Below are positions 1 through 7,788 of a stretch of 64,000 nt of DNA, in pieces. The DNA is taken from positions 1 to 64,000 of the forward strand of contig JAVJUS010000033.1 in assembly GCA_040220455.1 (NCBI GenBank), read 5' to 3'. Source of the stretch: JAVJUS01 sp040220455 (GTDB taxonomy: Bacteria; Pseudomonadota; Alphaproteobacteria; DSM-16000; Inquilinaceae). Numbering within the stretch: position 1 is the first letter of the stretch; the number at the start of each line of letters is the position of its first letter. The notes below the pieces were generated by a model. The model saw only the letters and a program-made list of their open reading frames with translations. It made no database searches and was not told the DNA's origin. The translations under genes were made by a program, and so were the position numbers.

Positions 1-135
1 CTGGTCGAGCGCTTCTTCAACAAGATCAAGCACTTCAGGGCCATCGCAACGCGCTTCGAAAAGCATGCCGCCAACTATCTCGCTCTCGTAAAACTCGCTG
101 CCGCCCGTATCTGGATGCGGTTTATGAGTCGGTGA
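1..135 (+). CDS. IS5-family transposase, C-terminal end (cut by window edge)
   Basis: The frame opens at base 1 and stops at 133-135, giving 44 residues beginning LVERFFNKIKHFRAIATRF and ending in RFMSR. The ERFFNKxKxFRxIATRxxK pattern followed by an N-Y-LAL helix is the typical C-terminus of IS5-family (IS427-like) DDE transposases, where the final glutamate of the catalytic triad lies in the ERF segment. The start and the first two catalytic aspartates would lie upstream of the window, so whether the gene is intact cannot be judged. Five bases after the stop the sequence becomes an IS6-family transposase end, so the two elements are directly nested or fused. Confidence 0.8.
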   Translation: MVERFFNKIKHFRAIATRFEKHAANYLALVKLAAARIWMRFMSR

Positions 136-140
136 CCTAG

Positions 141-395
141 AATACCTTCAACGTCCAGCGCCATCTGATCTCCCGAGCCACGCTCCGCCGGTTCCGTGCC
201 GCGGCCCTCGGTGCGTGGGCGAAGGCGGCCGCTGCGGCGTGACGACAGCTGGTAGCCCGAGACCACTGCGCTCGGACCGCGTTCCCGTGACAGTGCCGCC
301 GCCTTCGAGGCGTGGGAGACTGCGGCTGCAACGGCGTGACGATTGCGACGCCCCCGCATCACCGCGCTCGCGCCCAGTTCCCGTGACAATGCCCG
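141..395 (+). mobile_element. Tandem right-end relics of an IS6-family element
   Basis: Bases 141-242 read in frame as NTFNVQRHLISR followed by an ATLRRFRAAAL helix and an alanine-rich tail with stop, the same C-terminus seen in the fuller IS6-family transposase at 38457-39152. It is followed by a terminal repeat at 279-295 (gttcccgtgacagtgcc). A second truncated copy of the same 3' end follows and finishes with cagttcccgtgacaatgcc at 377-395. These are two successive right ends of one IS family without any intact gene. Nothing else is recognisable here. Confidence 0.7.
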
Positions 396-418
396 TCGAG
401 CCCTTCGACAGTGGCTAG

Positions 419-558
419 GGTGACAAGCATGCGCTAGTCTGATAACCGTTCCGAAGAATAATATAAGAACAAAGCACCCGCTTTGCGGGAGAATACGTTC
501 CTGTCATTTGTCTAGTGATAGGCGAAAACACCAACGATCGGACGGAGAGAGGCTTACG
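419..558 (+). promoter_or_regulatory. AT-rich leader of the amino-acid ABC operon
   Basis: The stretch between the IS relic and the first importer gene is clearly richer in A+T than its surroundings (for example gaataatataagaacaaag around 456-475) and carries a purine-rich ribosome site (ggagagagg) just before the ATG at 559. It most likely holds the operon promoter. I cannot assign -35 and -10 boxes with confidence. Confidence 0.35.
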
Positions 559-1407
559 ATGGACCTGAAACGTTTCATATCTTCGGCGGCCCTGACGGCC
601 GTCGCGGGGGCGGCGATGCTCTTCGCGTCGGCGGACGTCCGCGCGGACACGCTCGACGGCATTCGCGAGCGCGGCAGCATGATCGTCGCGGTCGACCCGA
701 CCTTCGCGCCGTTCGAGTACACTGACGCCGACGGCGAGATCACCGGCTACGACCCGGACCTGCTGCGCCTGGTGGCCGACCGGATGGGCGTGGAGATCGA
801 GTGGCGCCAGATGTCCTTCACCGGGATCATCCCGGGACTTGTCTCCGGCTCCTTCGACTTCACCGCCACGGCCCTGGCCGTGACGGCGGAACGGGCCGAG
901 CGCGTCGGCTTCACCGTGCCCGTGGCCGAGGGCGTTAGCGCCGTGCTGCGCCGGACAGGCGATGACCGGATCGCCGATGCCGAGCCGGAGACGCTGGCGG
1001 GCCTGTCCGCGGCGGTGAAGACGACCACTCAGCCTGAGCAGGTCATGCAGGCCTTCAACGACGAGCTGGAGGCCGACGGTCTGGAGCCGGTGAACCTCCT
1101 GAGCGTCGAGACGGTCGAACAGACGATCTCCGCCCTGATGGCAGAGCGGGTCGACTTCGTCGTCGACGACCTGGCCGTGCTGGCCACCGTCATCCGGGAG
1201 CGGCCCGAGGGGATCGAGATCGTCGAGAAGATCGGCCCGTCGGTCTACATCTCCTGGGGCACTCGAAAGGAGGACGAGGCCCTGCGCGCGGCACTCGACG
1301 AGGAGATCATGGCGTTGGCCGAAAGCGGCGAACTCGCCGACCTCCAGAGGGAGTATTTCGGCGTCACCTTCGATCTGCCGACTGACGACTTCGTTCCCGC
1401 GGAGTGA
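559..1407 (+). CDS. Polar amino-acid ABC importer, periplasmic binding protein
   Basis: A 282-residue secreted solute-binding protein of the bacterial extracellular solute-binding protein family 3 (SBP_bac_3). A signal peptide spans roughly residues 1-29 (MDLKRF, hydrophobic core, then ADVRA before DTLDGIRERG). The mature N-terminus shows the family hallmark GxMIVAVDPTFAPFEY, with aromatic residues that usually stack on the ligand, followed by ITGYDPDLL. The ATG at 559 is preceded by ggagagagg; an upstream in-frame start at 508 would add 17 residues before the signal peptide and is unlikely. It heads an operon with two permeases and an ATPase. Ligand unknown: a polar amino acid or an amino-acid conjugate. 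Confidence 0.9.
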   Translation: MDLKRFISSAALTAVAGAAMLFASADVRADTLDGIRERGSMIVAVDPTFAPFEYTDADGEITGYDPDLLRLVADRMGVEIEWRQMSFTGIIPGLVSGSFDFTATALAVTAERAERVGFTVPVAEGVSAVLRRTGDDRIADAEPETLAGLSAAVKTTTQPEQVMQAFNDELEADGLEPVNLLSVETVEQTISALMAERVDFVVDDLAVLATVIRERPEGIEIVEKIGPSVYISWGTRKEDEALRAALDEEIMALAESGELADLQREYFGVTFDLPTDDFVPAE

Positions 1408-1414
1408 GCGATCC

Positions 1415-1472
1415 GGCGGCCCGGCCGCCCTATCCATCGCCGGGGCGCCCACGCGCCGGCGGCCGGGCCGCC
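1415..1472 (+). terminator. GC-rich stem-loop between binding protein and permease genes
   Basis: A perfect 15-bp inverted repeat: ggcggcccggccgcc at 1415-1429 and its complement at 1458-1472, with a 28-base loop. It lies 8 bases after the binding-protein stop. There is no T-run after it, so it is better read as a partial terminator or an mRNA-stabilising end than as a full terminator; similar structures occur after other binding-protein genes in this window. Confidence 0.6.
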
Positions 1473-1516
1473 TTCCTTCCCCCGACCGATCGCCCCCTGC
1501 CACCCCACGGACGGCG

Positions 1517-2179
1517 ATGCTCGATTTTGCCCGCGTGACCGATGCCTGGCCGCAGCTCCTCGAGGGCGCGGTGACGACCGTCCAGCTCACCGCGGCTGCC
1601 GCGGTCTTGAGCCTGGTCGTCGGGCTCCTGTCTGCCATGCTTCAGCTCTCGCGCGTGCCCGGCGGCTACTGGATCAGCCGGGTCTATGTCAGCGCCATGC
1701 GCGGTACGCCGATCCTGGTGCAGCTATTTGTCGTCTTCTTCGGCCTGCCGCTGATCGGCATCCGCGACCAGAACTTCCTGGCGGCCACCCTCGCCATCGG
1801 GCTGAACAGCGGCGCCTTCGTCACCGAGATCATCCGCGCCTCCGTCGCCGCCGTGCCCCACGGCGAGGTCGAGGCGGCGGAGTCCATCGGCATGGGCAAA
1901 CGCCATGTCTGGCAGCGGGTCGTCCTGCCCCGCGCCCTGGTGACGAGCCTGCCTGCCCTGACCAACGAGTTCACGATCCTGCTCAAGGCCACGCCGCTGG
2001 CCTCCGTCGTCGCGGTGACGGAGCTGACCTACGCCGGACAGCTCGTTATCTCCCGGACCTTCGAGCCGGTGGAGATCCTGCTGACCATCGCCGCGACCTA
2101 CATCGTGATCGCCCTGACGCTCAGCCAGCTCTCGCGGTGGCTAGAGCGACGCTACGCCGTGCTCTGGGCCGGCAGCTAG
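1517..2179 (+). CDS. Amino-acid ABC importer permease 1 (HisM/GlnP type)
   Basis: A 220-residue inner-membrane permease of the polar amino-acid (His/Glu/Gln) type. It has about five hydrophobic segments, beginning around residues 20-45 (VQLTAAAAVLSLVVGLLSAML). The family motifs RGTPILVQLFVVFFGLP near residue 56 and the cytoplasmic EAA loop VEAAESIGMGKRHVWQRVVLP near residue 115 contact the ATPase. The gene lies 109 bases after the binding protein, across a hairpin, and 12 bases before the second permease. The two permeases probably form a heterodimeric channel. Confidence 0.9.
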   Translation: MLDFARVTDAWPQLLEGAVTTVQLTAAAAVLSLVVGLLSAMLQLSRVPGGYWISRVYVSAMRGTPILVQLFVVFFGLPLIGIRDQNFLAATLAIGLNSGAFVTEIIRASVAAVPHGEVEAAESIGMGKRHVWQRVVLPRALVTSLPALTNEFTILLKATPLASVVAVTELTYAGQLVISRTFEPVEILLTIAATYIVIALTLSQLSRWLERRYAVLWAGS

Positions 2180-2191
2180 GAGGGCCGCGCG

Positions 2192-2848
2192 ATGGATTGG
2201 GGCCTGATGCTCGAAAACACGCCGCTGCTCCTCCTGGGGCTGCGGTGGACGATCGTGGTGTCCAGCGCCGGTATGGCGCTGGCACTTGCCCTGGCGGTCG
2301 GCCTCGTGGCCATGGGGCGGACCTCGAACCGCCTCGTGCGCGGCATCGCGCGAGTTCATACGGAGATCATCCTCGGCACGCCGAACCTGGTGCTGCTGTT
2401 CATCGTCTTCTTCATCCTGCCGGAGGTGGGCCTGGTCATCGAGCCGTTCACGGCCGGGCTGATCACGCTGGGCCTCTACTACTCCCCGTATCTCGCCGAG
2501 GTGATCCGCGGGGCGATGAACGCGGTGCCGCGCGGCCAGATCGAGGCGGGGGAAGCGATCGGGCTCTCGGGGCCGCGAATCCTGACCCGGATCGTCGGGC
2601 CCCAGGCGATCGGCATGGCTCTACCGCCGGCCACTGGCCTGTTCATTGGCCTGATCAAGGACTCCGCCATCCTCTCGGTCATCTCGGTGGCCGAGATGAC
2701 CTTCCAGGCTAAGCAGGTCATCGCCCGCACTTACGCGCCGTTCGAGGTCTATGTCCTCGTCGCCGTCGGCTACTGGGTGCTGACCTTCCTGCTCGAGCTC
2801 GGCCTGCGCCGGCTCGAGGGCCGCGTAACCCGCTACCGAAGCCTTTGA
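2192..2848 (+). CDS. Amino-acid ABC importer permease 2 (HisQ/GlnP type)
   Basis: A 218-residue integral membrane permease of the same family as the preceding gene. It has the EIILGTPNLVLLFIVFFILP segment near residue 53 and the EAA loop IEAGEAIGLSGPRILTRIVGPQ near residue 115. A strong ribosome site (aggaggg) overlaps the stop of the first permease, showing translational linkage. Partner of the first permease in the channel; specificity comes from the binding protein and cannot be inferred here. Confidence 0.9.
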   Translation: MDWGLMLENTPLLLLGLRWTIVVSSAGMALALALAVGLVAMGRTSNRLVRGIARVHTEIILGTPNLVLLFIVFFILPEVGLVIEPFTAGLITLGLYYSPYLAEVIRGAMNAVPRGQIEAGEAIGLSGPRILTRIVGPQAIGMALPPATGLFIGLIKDSAILSVISVAEMTFQAKQVIARTYAPFEVYVLVAVGYWVLTFLLELGLRRLEGRVTRYRSL

Positions 2849-2861
2849 GAGGCTGCCCGCC

Positions 2862-3680
2862 ATGAGTGAACCGACGCCGGCGATCGAAGGCCGGGCCATT
2901 GACAAGAGCTTCGGCGACACGCCCGTCTTGCGCTCGGTCTCCCTGAGCGTCATGCCGGGGGAGGTGGTGTGCGTCGTCGGCCCCTCCGGCTCCGGCAAGT
3001 CGACCCTGCTGCGCTGTCTCAACTGGCTATCGCCGCCGACCGCGGGCGAGGTCTTCATCGCCGGCGAGCCGCTGGGCAAACGCCGCAACGCCGACGGCAC
3101 CTTCGCGCCGCTGGGCGAGCGGGCGCTGCGCCGCCAACGCAGCCGGATCGGCATGGTCTTCCAGCAGTTCAATCTCTGGCCCCACCGCACGGCGCTGGAA
3201 AACGTGATCGAGGGGCCGATGATCGTGCGCGGCCTGTCGCGCCGGGACGCGATCGAGCGCGCCGAGCCGCTAATGGAGATGGTCGGCCTCGCCGACAAGC
3301 GCGACGCCTATCCAGTGCGCCTGTCCGGCGGCCAGCAACAGCGCGTGGCGATCGCCCGGGCGCTGGCCATGGAGCCGGAGATCCTGCTCTTCGACGAGCC
3401 TACGAGCGCGCTGGACCCGGAGCTGGTCGGCGAGGTGCTGAGTGTCATGAAGGACCTGGCCGCGCGCCACACGACAATGATCGTGGTCACCCACGAGATC
3501 GGCTTCGCGGCCGAGGCAGCCGATCGGATGGTGTTCATGGACGAGGGCCGGATCGTCGAGGAGGGGCCGCCGCGCACGATCCTCCACACTCCGAAGGAGG
3601 AGCGCAGCCGGCGTTTCCTCGAGAAATTCATGAGCCGCAGCTCGGCGATGTTGGCCGCAGACCCGGAGACCCCGCGATGA
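2862..3680 (+). CDS. Amino-acid ABC importer ATPase (GlnQ/HisP type)
   Basis: A 272-residue cytoplasmic ATP-binding subunit. Walker A is GPSGSGKST (about residues 39-47), the Q-loop is MVFQQFNLWPH, the signature is LSGGQQQRVAIARAL, Walker B is ILLFDEPTSALD and the switch histidine lies in VVTHE. The length and the QFNLWPH sequence are typical of polar amino-acid ABC ATPases. The final codons overlap the next gene (ATGA at 3677-3680), so the downstream DRE-TIM enzyme is translationally coupled to the importer. Confidence 0.93.
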   Translation: MSEPTPAIEGRAIDKSFGDTPVLRSVSLSVMPGEVVCVVGPSGSGKSTLLRCLNWLSPPTAGEVFIAGEPLGKRRNADGTFAPLGERALRRQRSRIGMVFQQFNLWPHRTALENVIEGPMIVRGLSRRDAIERAEPLMEMVGLADKRDAYPVRLSGGQQQRVAIARALAMEPEILLFDEPTSALDPELVGEVLSVMKDLAARHTTMIVVTHEIGFAAEAADRMVFMDEGRIVEEGPPRTILHTPKEERSRRFLEKFMSRSSAMLAADPETPR

Positions 3681-4924
3681 CCCCGTTCGCGCGATACGCC
3701 AGTCCCTACAACGCCATGGCCGAGGCCGGCCGCATCGACCGGACCGCCGCCCGTGTCGAGATCCACGACCTCACGCTGGAGGGCGACGGCGAGGAGATGG
3801 CCGGCGTCTGGATCACCGAGGCGGACAAGGTCGACATCGCCCGGCGCCTGGCCGATATCGGCGTGCCGCGGCTGTCGGTGCTGGGCAATTCGCCCCGGCC
3901 CACCGCCACGGATATCCGCATCGCCGAGAAGATCGTCGCCTGCGACCTGCCGGTCCTGCTCGGCGCCTTCGTCAAGACCCGTGAGGAGATCGACATCGCC
4001 GCCAATATCGGGCTGGCCGGCGTGACGATGCTGGTCGGCGCCAACGACGCCCTGCTGCCGCCAGGCGAGGACGGCGACACCATCCTCGACAAGGCCCGCA
4101 CCCTGACCGGCCATGCCCGCAAGCGGGGCCTGCATACTTGCTTCATGGCCATGGACGCGACCCGCAGCCGGCCGGAGTTCCTGCGCGCGCTCCTGGCAGC
4201 GGTGGAGCCGGACTGCGACGAGATCACCATCGCCGATTCCCTGGGAGTGGCCTCGCCCTTCGGGTTCCGCCACTTGATCGAGCTGGTCGCCACCTGGACC
4301 GCCCTGCCAGTCCAGGTCCATTGCCACAATCATTCCTCCATGGCCGTGGCCAACGCCCTGGCGGCGGTGGCGGGCGGCGCGCGCGTCGTCCATACCACGG
4401 TCAACGGCGTCGGCGAGTTGGCCGGGCAGGTGCCGCTGGAGGAGTTCGTGGTCGCCGCTGGGCTGCACCTGGACCTCGACACCGGCATCGAGACGCCGGC
4501 CCTGAAGGCTCTGTCGGATCGGGTGGTCGCGGCGACCGGGGTGCCCGTCGCCCCGCAGAAGCCGGCGACCGGCGCGCGCGCCTTCTGCATTCCCGAGACC
4601 GAGGAAATCCAGCAGGTCTACTGGGAGCTCTCGCAGCGCGGCCAGATGGAGGAGGGGCTCACCTATTCGCCGTCGCTGGTCGGCAACCGGCTGTACATGT
4701 CGATCGGGCGGCGATGCAACGAATTCACCGTGCGCTATCATCTGGCCGAGAACGGGCTGACCGCTGACGACGCCGTGATCGACGCGATCGCCGGGGCCGT
4801 GCGCGAGGCCTCGGCGCGGCAGCAGGGTTACTACCTCATGGACGAGGGCGCCTTCATAACGCTGGTCCGCGAGGGCGGCTTCGCCGTCCGACCGGCGGAC
4901 GCGCCACGATCCGGCACTGCCTGA
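3677..4924 (+). CDS. HMGL-like / isopropylmalate-synthase-family (DRE-TIM) enzyme
   Basis: A 415-residue protein of the pyruvate carboxyltransferase (HMGL-like) fold. The metal-binding HxH pair appears as VQVHCHNHSSM around residue 214, followed by the family glycine-rich NGVGELAGQVPLEE near residue 250. The usual N-terminal motif D-x-T-L-R-D-G reads HDLTLEGDGEE here, so the substrate-binding arginine is missing and one residue is inserted. Known members condense or cleave 2-oxo acids and acyl-CoAs; the true reaction is unclear. The start overlaps the ATPase stop, making it the last gene of the amino-acid importer operon and suggesting it handles a product of the imported compound. Confidence 0.75.
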   Translation: MTPFARYASPYNAMAEAGRIDRTAARVEIHDLTLEGDGEEMAGVWITEADKVDIARRLADIGVPRLSVLGNSPRPTATDIRIAEKIVACDLPVLLGAFVKTREEIDIAANIGLAGVTMLVGANDALLPPGEDGDTILDKARTLTGHARKRGLHTCFMAMDATRSRPEFLRALLAAVEPDCDEITIADSLGVASPFGFRHLIELVATWTALPVQVHCHNHSSMAVANALAAVAGGARVVHTTVNGVGELAGQVPLEEFVVAAGLHLDLDTGIETPALKALSDRVVAATGVPVAPQKPATGARAFCIPETEEIQQVYWELSQRGQMEEGLTYSPSLVGNRLYMSIGRRCNEFTVRYHLAENGLTADDAVIDAIAGAVREASARQQGYYLMDEGAFITLVREGGFAVRPADAPRSGTA

Positions 4925-4936
4925 TCCCGCGTCCGA

Positions 4937-5039
4937 GCGTTGTCACGGGAGCGGTGGCGGTGAGGATGCGACGCCGGTAGCGTGGCGCTGTGAACTCGAT
5001 CTCCGACGCCTGCATTGTCACGATAACCGTGGCAATGCC
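4937..5039. repeat. IS6-family left-end relic ending in a back-to-back palindrome
   Basis: From 4937 (gcgttgtcacggga) to about 5010 (gatctccgacgcc) the sequence matches the left end of the IS6 relic at 16655-16735, including the region of its start codon (here tgtgaactcgatctcc instead of ccatgaaacggatctcc). It is joined to a near-perfect palindrome at 5012-5038 in which two terminal repeats face each other (gcattgtcacg and cgtggcaatgc around ataac). No gene lies between 4925 and 5120. Confidence 0.6.
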
Positions 5040-5120
5040 CGGTGACGTTACGGACGAAAGGCATGCGATCATTCCGTCTCCATGTCTGCGCGGTGACTGC
5101 CCTCGCCGAACCTGCCACGG

Positions 5121-5918
5121 TCAGGTTGAAAGAATGGCCTCGGTTCGTTGCGGGAAGCCGGCCAGGTGCGAGCAGGCGCGCGCCCCGGCCTCGGACCCCG
5201 CGTGCATCGCCTCGGCCAGACCGGCGCCGCGATGATGGGCGGCGATGAACCCGGCGATGAAGGCATCGCCGGCACCGGTGGTGTCCACTACGCTGGCGGC
5301 CAGCGCCGGCACCTCGACCGTTTCGCCGCCGCCCCGCGCCACGGCCCCCTTGGCGCCGCAGGTGACGACGGCGATCGCGTGACGCGCCGAGAGCGCATCG
5401 AGGAGCGCGCGGGCCTTGATGTGGTCGGGGCCGGCCGAGGCGAAGGCCAAATCCAGCCCGGGGGCCGGCTCGTCAAGGGCGACCGCCAGATCCTGCGACA
5501 CGCGCACATCCGCCCCGGCGAGCGCGGCACGCAACCCGGCCGCATCGGCAAGCCAGCCTAGATGCACATGGCCGGCGGCGCGCAGCGCGAGGATGTCCTC
5601 GGGCGAGGGCTGCCACGCCTCGCAGGCGCCGAAGACCTCGCGCAGAATGGCGCGCTCGCCCGCCGCGTCGACCCCCAGATCGGTTTCCGCCGTTTGCTGC
5701 GGTCGCCTTTGCAGATGATCGATGCCGACGCCGCGGCGCACCAGCTCCGCGGACACGCGCCGTCCGGCCGCGTCGGCGCCGACCGCGCCGAAATACCGGC
5801 ATGGCAGCCCCGCGGCGACGAGCCCCACCGCCACGTTGACCGCGTTGCCGCCTACCGCGCTTTGCCACACGGGCGCGAGATAGCGGTCGATGCAATTGTC
5901 GCCGGCGGTGGCCAGCAT
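5121..5918 (-). CDS. frlD: PfkB-family kinase, fructoselysine 6-kinase type
   Basis: A 265-residue ribokinase/PfkB-fold sugar kinase. The N-terminus TAGDNCIDRY and the SAVGGNAVNVAVGL segment (about residue 25) match FrlD fructosamine kinases, and the catalytic anion-hole motif DTTGAGDAFIAGF is intact near residue 222. FrlD enzymes phosphorylate the 6-hydroxyl of fructosyl amino acids, the Amadori products of glucose with amines. The start lies 2 bases after the stop of the SIS-domain deglycase, which precedes it in the same operon, as expected for an Frl-type pathway. Substrate side chain (lysine, asparagine, other) cannot be told. Confidence 0.8.
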   Translation of the reverse strand: MLATAGDNCIDRYLAPVWQSAVGGNAVNVAVGLVAAGLPCRYFGAVGADAAGRRVSAELVRRGVGIDHLQRRPQQTAETDLGVDAAGERAILREVFGACEAWQPSPEDILALRAAGHVHLGWLADAAGLRAALAGADVRVSQDLAVALDEPAPGLDLAFASAGPDHIKARALLDALSARHAIAVVTCGAKGAVARGGGETVEVPALAASVVDTTGAGDAFIAGFIAAHHRGAGLAEAMHAGSEAGARACSHLAGFPQRTEAILST

Positions 5919-5920
5919 CG

Positions 5921-6934
5921 TCAGTAGGCGACGCGGCGGTAGTAGCGGCGCGTCGTCAGCGGATGATCGCGCCGGCCCGCCAGCTCCTCGGCCACGCATT
6001 GCAGCATGGCGGCCAATACCGCCGGGCCCATCAGCTCGCGCAACCGGGGCGAAAGGCCTGGCAGCGTCTGTGTCGCGGTGTCGACGAACGTCAGCGATCC
6101 GCCGTGGCGCGGCACGAAGTCGGCCACCCGCTGGGCCAGAGGGCGACAAGAATCCTCGCCGGCCAGCACGACCACCGAAACCCCCGTCTCCACCAGTTCC
6201 AGCGTGCCGTGGAAGAAATCCGACGCATGCACCGGGCGTGTACGAATCCACTGCATCTCCTCGAGGATGCAGGTGGCGAAATAAAGCGCCTCGAACCATA
6301 CCGGCCCGGCGCCGGTGAAGATGTGCCAATCCGATCCGGCGATCGTGCGCGCGATCTCCGCCGCGTCGGCGGCGAAGGCGCGTTTCGCATCCAGAAGCGC
6401 CGCGGGAAGCGCGGGCATCTCGGCCCGGATATCGTCGCTGTCGGGGACATCCCCGTTGGCCTGCATGGCGGACAGCGCCACCGACAGCGACTGGATGTAG
6501 AACGACTCGCTGGATGTGTCGTCGGCCGCCGGGTTGACGAAGACGTGGTCGGCCCCCTTGGCCACGGGGCTGTCCGCGGCGCCGGTCAACGCGAGCGTGC
6601 GCGCCCCGGCGGCCCGCGCGGCTGCCAGCGCCGCCTGCGTCTCGTCGGTGGTGCCCGACAGCGAGGGCAGAACGACGAGCGTGCGGGGCCCGAGTCGCGT
6701 GGACCCGGTCAGGACGATTTCCGCCGGGGATTCCCGAACCGCCGCAATCGTCGACTGCCGCGCGAGCAACTGGCGCGCGGGCTCCATGAGGTAGCCGGCG
6801 CCGCCGGTTCCGAGGAACATGACGGTGTCGCACCCGTCGCTGACCGCGCCGGACACGGCCTTTCCGATCTCGCCGGCCTGATCGACGGCGCCACTCATCA
6901 GGGTGATGTAGCGCGCCTCGTCGAAACCCGTCAT
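5921..6934 (-). CDS. frlB: SIS-domain fructosamine-6-phosphate deglycase (FrlB type)
   Basis: A 337-residue two-SIS-domain protein. Known FrlB/FraB enzymes split fructosyl-amino-acid 6-phosphates to glucose 6-phosphate and the free amino acid. Sugar-phosphate binding segments include MFLGTGGAGYL (about residue 39) and PSLSGTTDET (90-99). Glu226 (in EEMQWI) and His242 (in DFFHGTLE) are 16 residues apart, the spacing of the catalytic glutamate and histidine reported for FraB. The ATG at 6934 follows a gggggag ribosome site; an in-frame upstream start at 7075 would add 47 residues with no family match. It is the first gene of the frlB-frlD pair. Confidence 0.8.
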   Translation of the reverse strand: MTGFDEARYITLMSGAVDQAGEIGKAVSGAVSDGCDTVMFLGTGGAGYLMEPARQLLARQSTIAAVRESPAEIVLTGSTRLGPRTLVVLPSLSGTTDETQAALAAARAAGARTLALTGAADSPVAKGADHVFVNPAADDTSSESFYIQSLSVALSAMQANGDVPDSDDIRAEMPALPAALLDAKRAFAADAAEIARTIAGSDWHIFTGAGPVWFEALYFATCILEEMQWIRTRPVHASDFFHGTLELVETGVSVVVLAGEDSCRPLAQRVADFVPRHGGSLTFVDTATQTLPGLSPRLRELMGPAVLAAMLQCVAEELAGRRDHPLTTRRYYRRVAY

Positions 6935-7058
6935 GCCTGCTGCTCCCCCGATCCGTGGGCAACAAGAGCGGAGGCCCCGAGCGGTGTCAAGCAGGCCGCG
7001 ACCCGCGGTCCGGCCGCGCGCCGTCGCCGCAGGCACGACCCGACGCATGGATTGCGGC

Positions 7059-7161
7059 GGCATTGTCACGGACACCTCGGTGCTCGCGATAGCGGGCCGG
7101 CTGCATAGGACCTAGCCTACCTGCCACCCGGCCCCTCGAGCACGGTTCCCGTCACAATGCC
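7059..7161. repeat. Miniature element with IS6-type terminal repeats (103 bp)
   Basis: The left end is ggcattgtcacgga at 7059-7072 and the right end gttcccgtcacaatgcc at 7145-7161; the two ends are inverted repeats of the type bounding the IS6-family copies elsewhere in this window. The 70 bases inside carry no gene. Confidence 0.55.
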
Positions 7162-7164
7162 CTC

Positions 7165-7191
7165 AGGGCCCCGCCTCACAGGCGGGGCCCT
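7165..7191. terminator. Perfect 12-bp GC hairpin
   Basis: The arms agggccccgcct (7165-7176) and aggcggggccct (7180-7191) are perfectly complementary with a three-base loop. It lies about 230 bases upstream of frlB and 600 bases beyond the end of the aldehyde oxidoreductase gene, so it could end minus-strand transcription arriving from the latter. The T-tract is weak on both strands. The following stretch to 7436 shows no gene, only short recurrences of ttccctgtt. Confidence 0.45.
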
Positions 7192-7436
7192 TCGTGCGTC
7201 CGTCCTTTTCCGTCGAGGCTGCCTCGGCTCGCTGCATGGCAAAATGGCCCAATTCCGTGCTAATGCCAGACGAACCCTGTTCCAGCGTCCGGCTTTCCCT
7301 GTTCTGGCCTGAGCCTTTCCCTGTTCCTCGGCCAGGGAAATGCGCTGCGAGTTCGCCGGAATGCGCCGCCCCGAGATCCCGCCACGGCGCCCCCAGACCC
7401 GCTATCGGCGGCCAATTCCCTGTAAATTCCCGGATA

Positions 7437-7555
7437 TCAGGCAATTCACGGAGACGCTTTCGCCCTCGCCTCCCTGCTCAGCCAGCCGGACGGGCGCGGG
7501 GGCCGGCTATTCGGGTCCTGCCGGGCCGGCGCGTTTTACCTGCGAAACTTCAAGG
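7437..7555. repeat. Dispersed repeat, copy A
   Basis: This stretch, starting tcaggcaattcacggagac, is closely matched by 38283-38402 (tcagggaattcacggagac). Both share a central block reading ccctgctcagccagccgga. Both copies run directly into an IS6-type terminal repeat. No gene is visible inside. Confidence 0.65.
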
Positions 7556-7760
7556 GGCATTGTCACGGGAACTGTGTCCGAGTGCAGCAACGTTGGACTT
7601 GTAGCAAGCCTCACGCCGCAGCGGCCGCAGTCTCCCAAGCCTCGAAGGCCGCGGAGCGGAAGCGGCGGAGCGTCGGTCGGGAGATCAGGTGGCGCTGCGG
7701 CGTGAGGCTTGCGACGAGCCCGATATTGCTGCGCTCGGGACCTATTCCCGTGACAATGCC
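7556..7760. mobile_element. 205-bp MITE built from two inverted IS6-family right ends
   Basis: Bases 7556-7620 and the reverse complement of 7696-7760 form imperfect inverted repeats of about 65 bp, both opening ggcattgtcacgggaa and closing caagcctcacgccgca. The middle (about 7621-7695) is a reversed piece of the IS6-family transposase 3' end, whose minus-strand reading gives the ATLRRF-like C-terminal helix. There is no coding capacity, so it could only move with a transposase supplied in trans. It stands 28 bases from the stop of the aldehyde oxidoreductase gene. Confidence 0.65.
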
Positions 7761-7788
7761 ACGATCGCATCACTGGAACGGTGACGCC

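Noticed and set aside
3308..4741. Long open frame on the strand opposite the ATPase and DRE-TIM genes
   Set aside because: It lies antisense to two clear genes, has a low-complexity, arginine/glutamine/aspartate-rich composition and no recognisable motif; such shadows are expected at this GC content.
7192..7436. Short open frames between the hairpin and the dispersed repeat
   Set aside because: Several frames are open, but none has a motif, and the short ttccctgtt recurrences suggest decayed repeat DNA.
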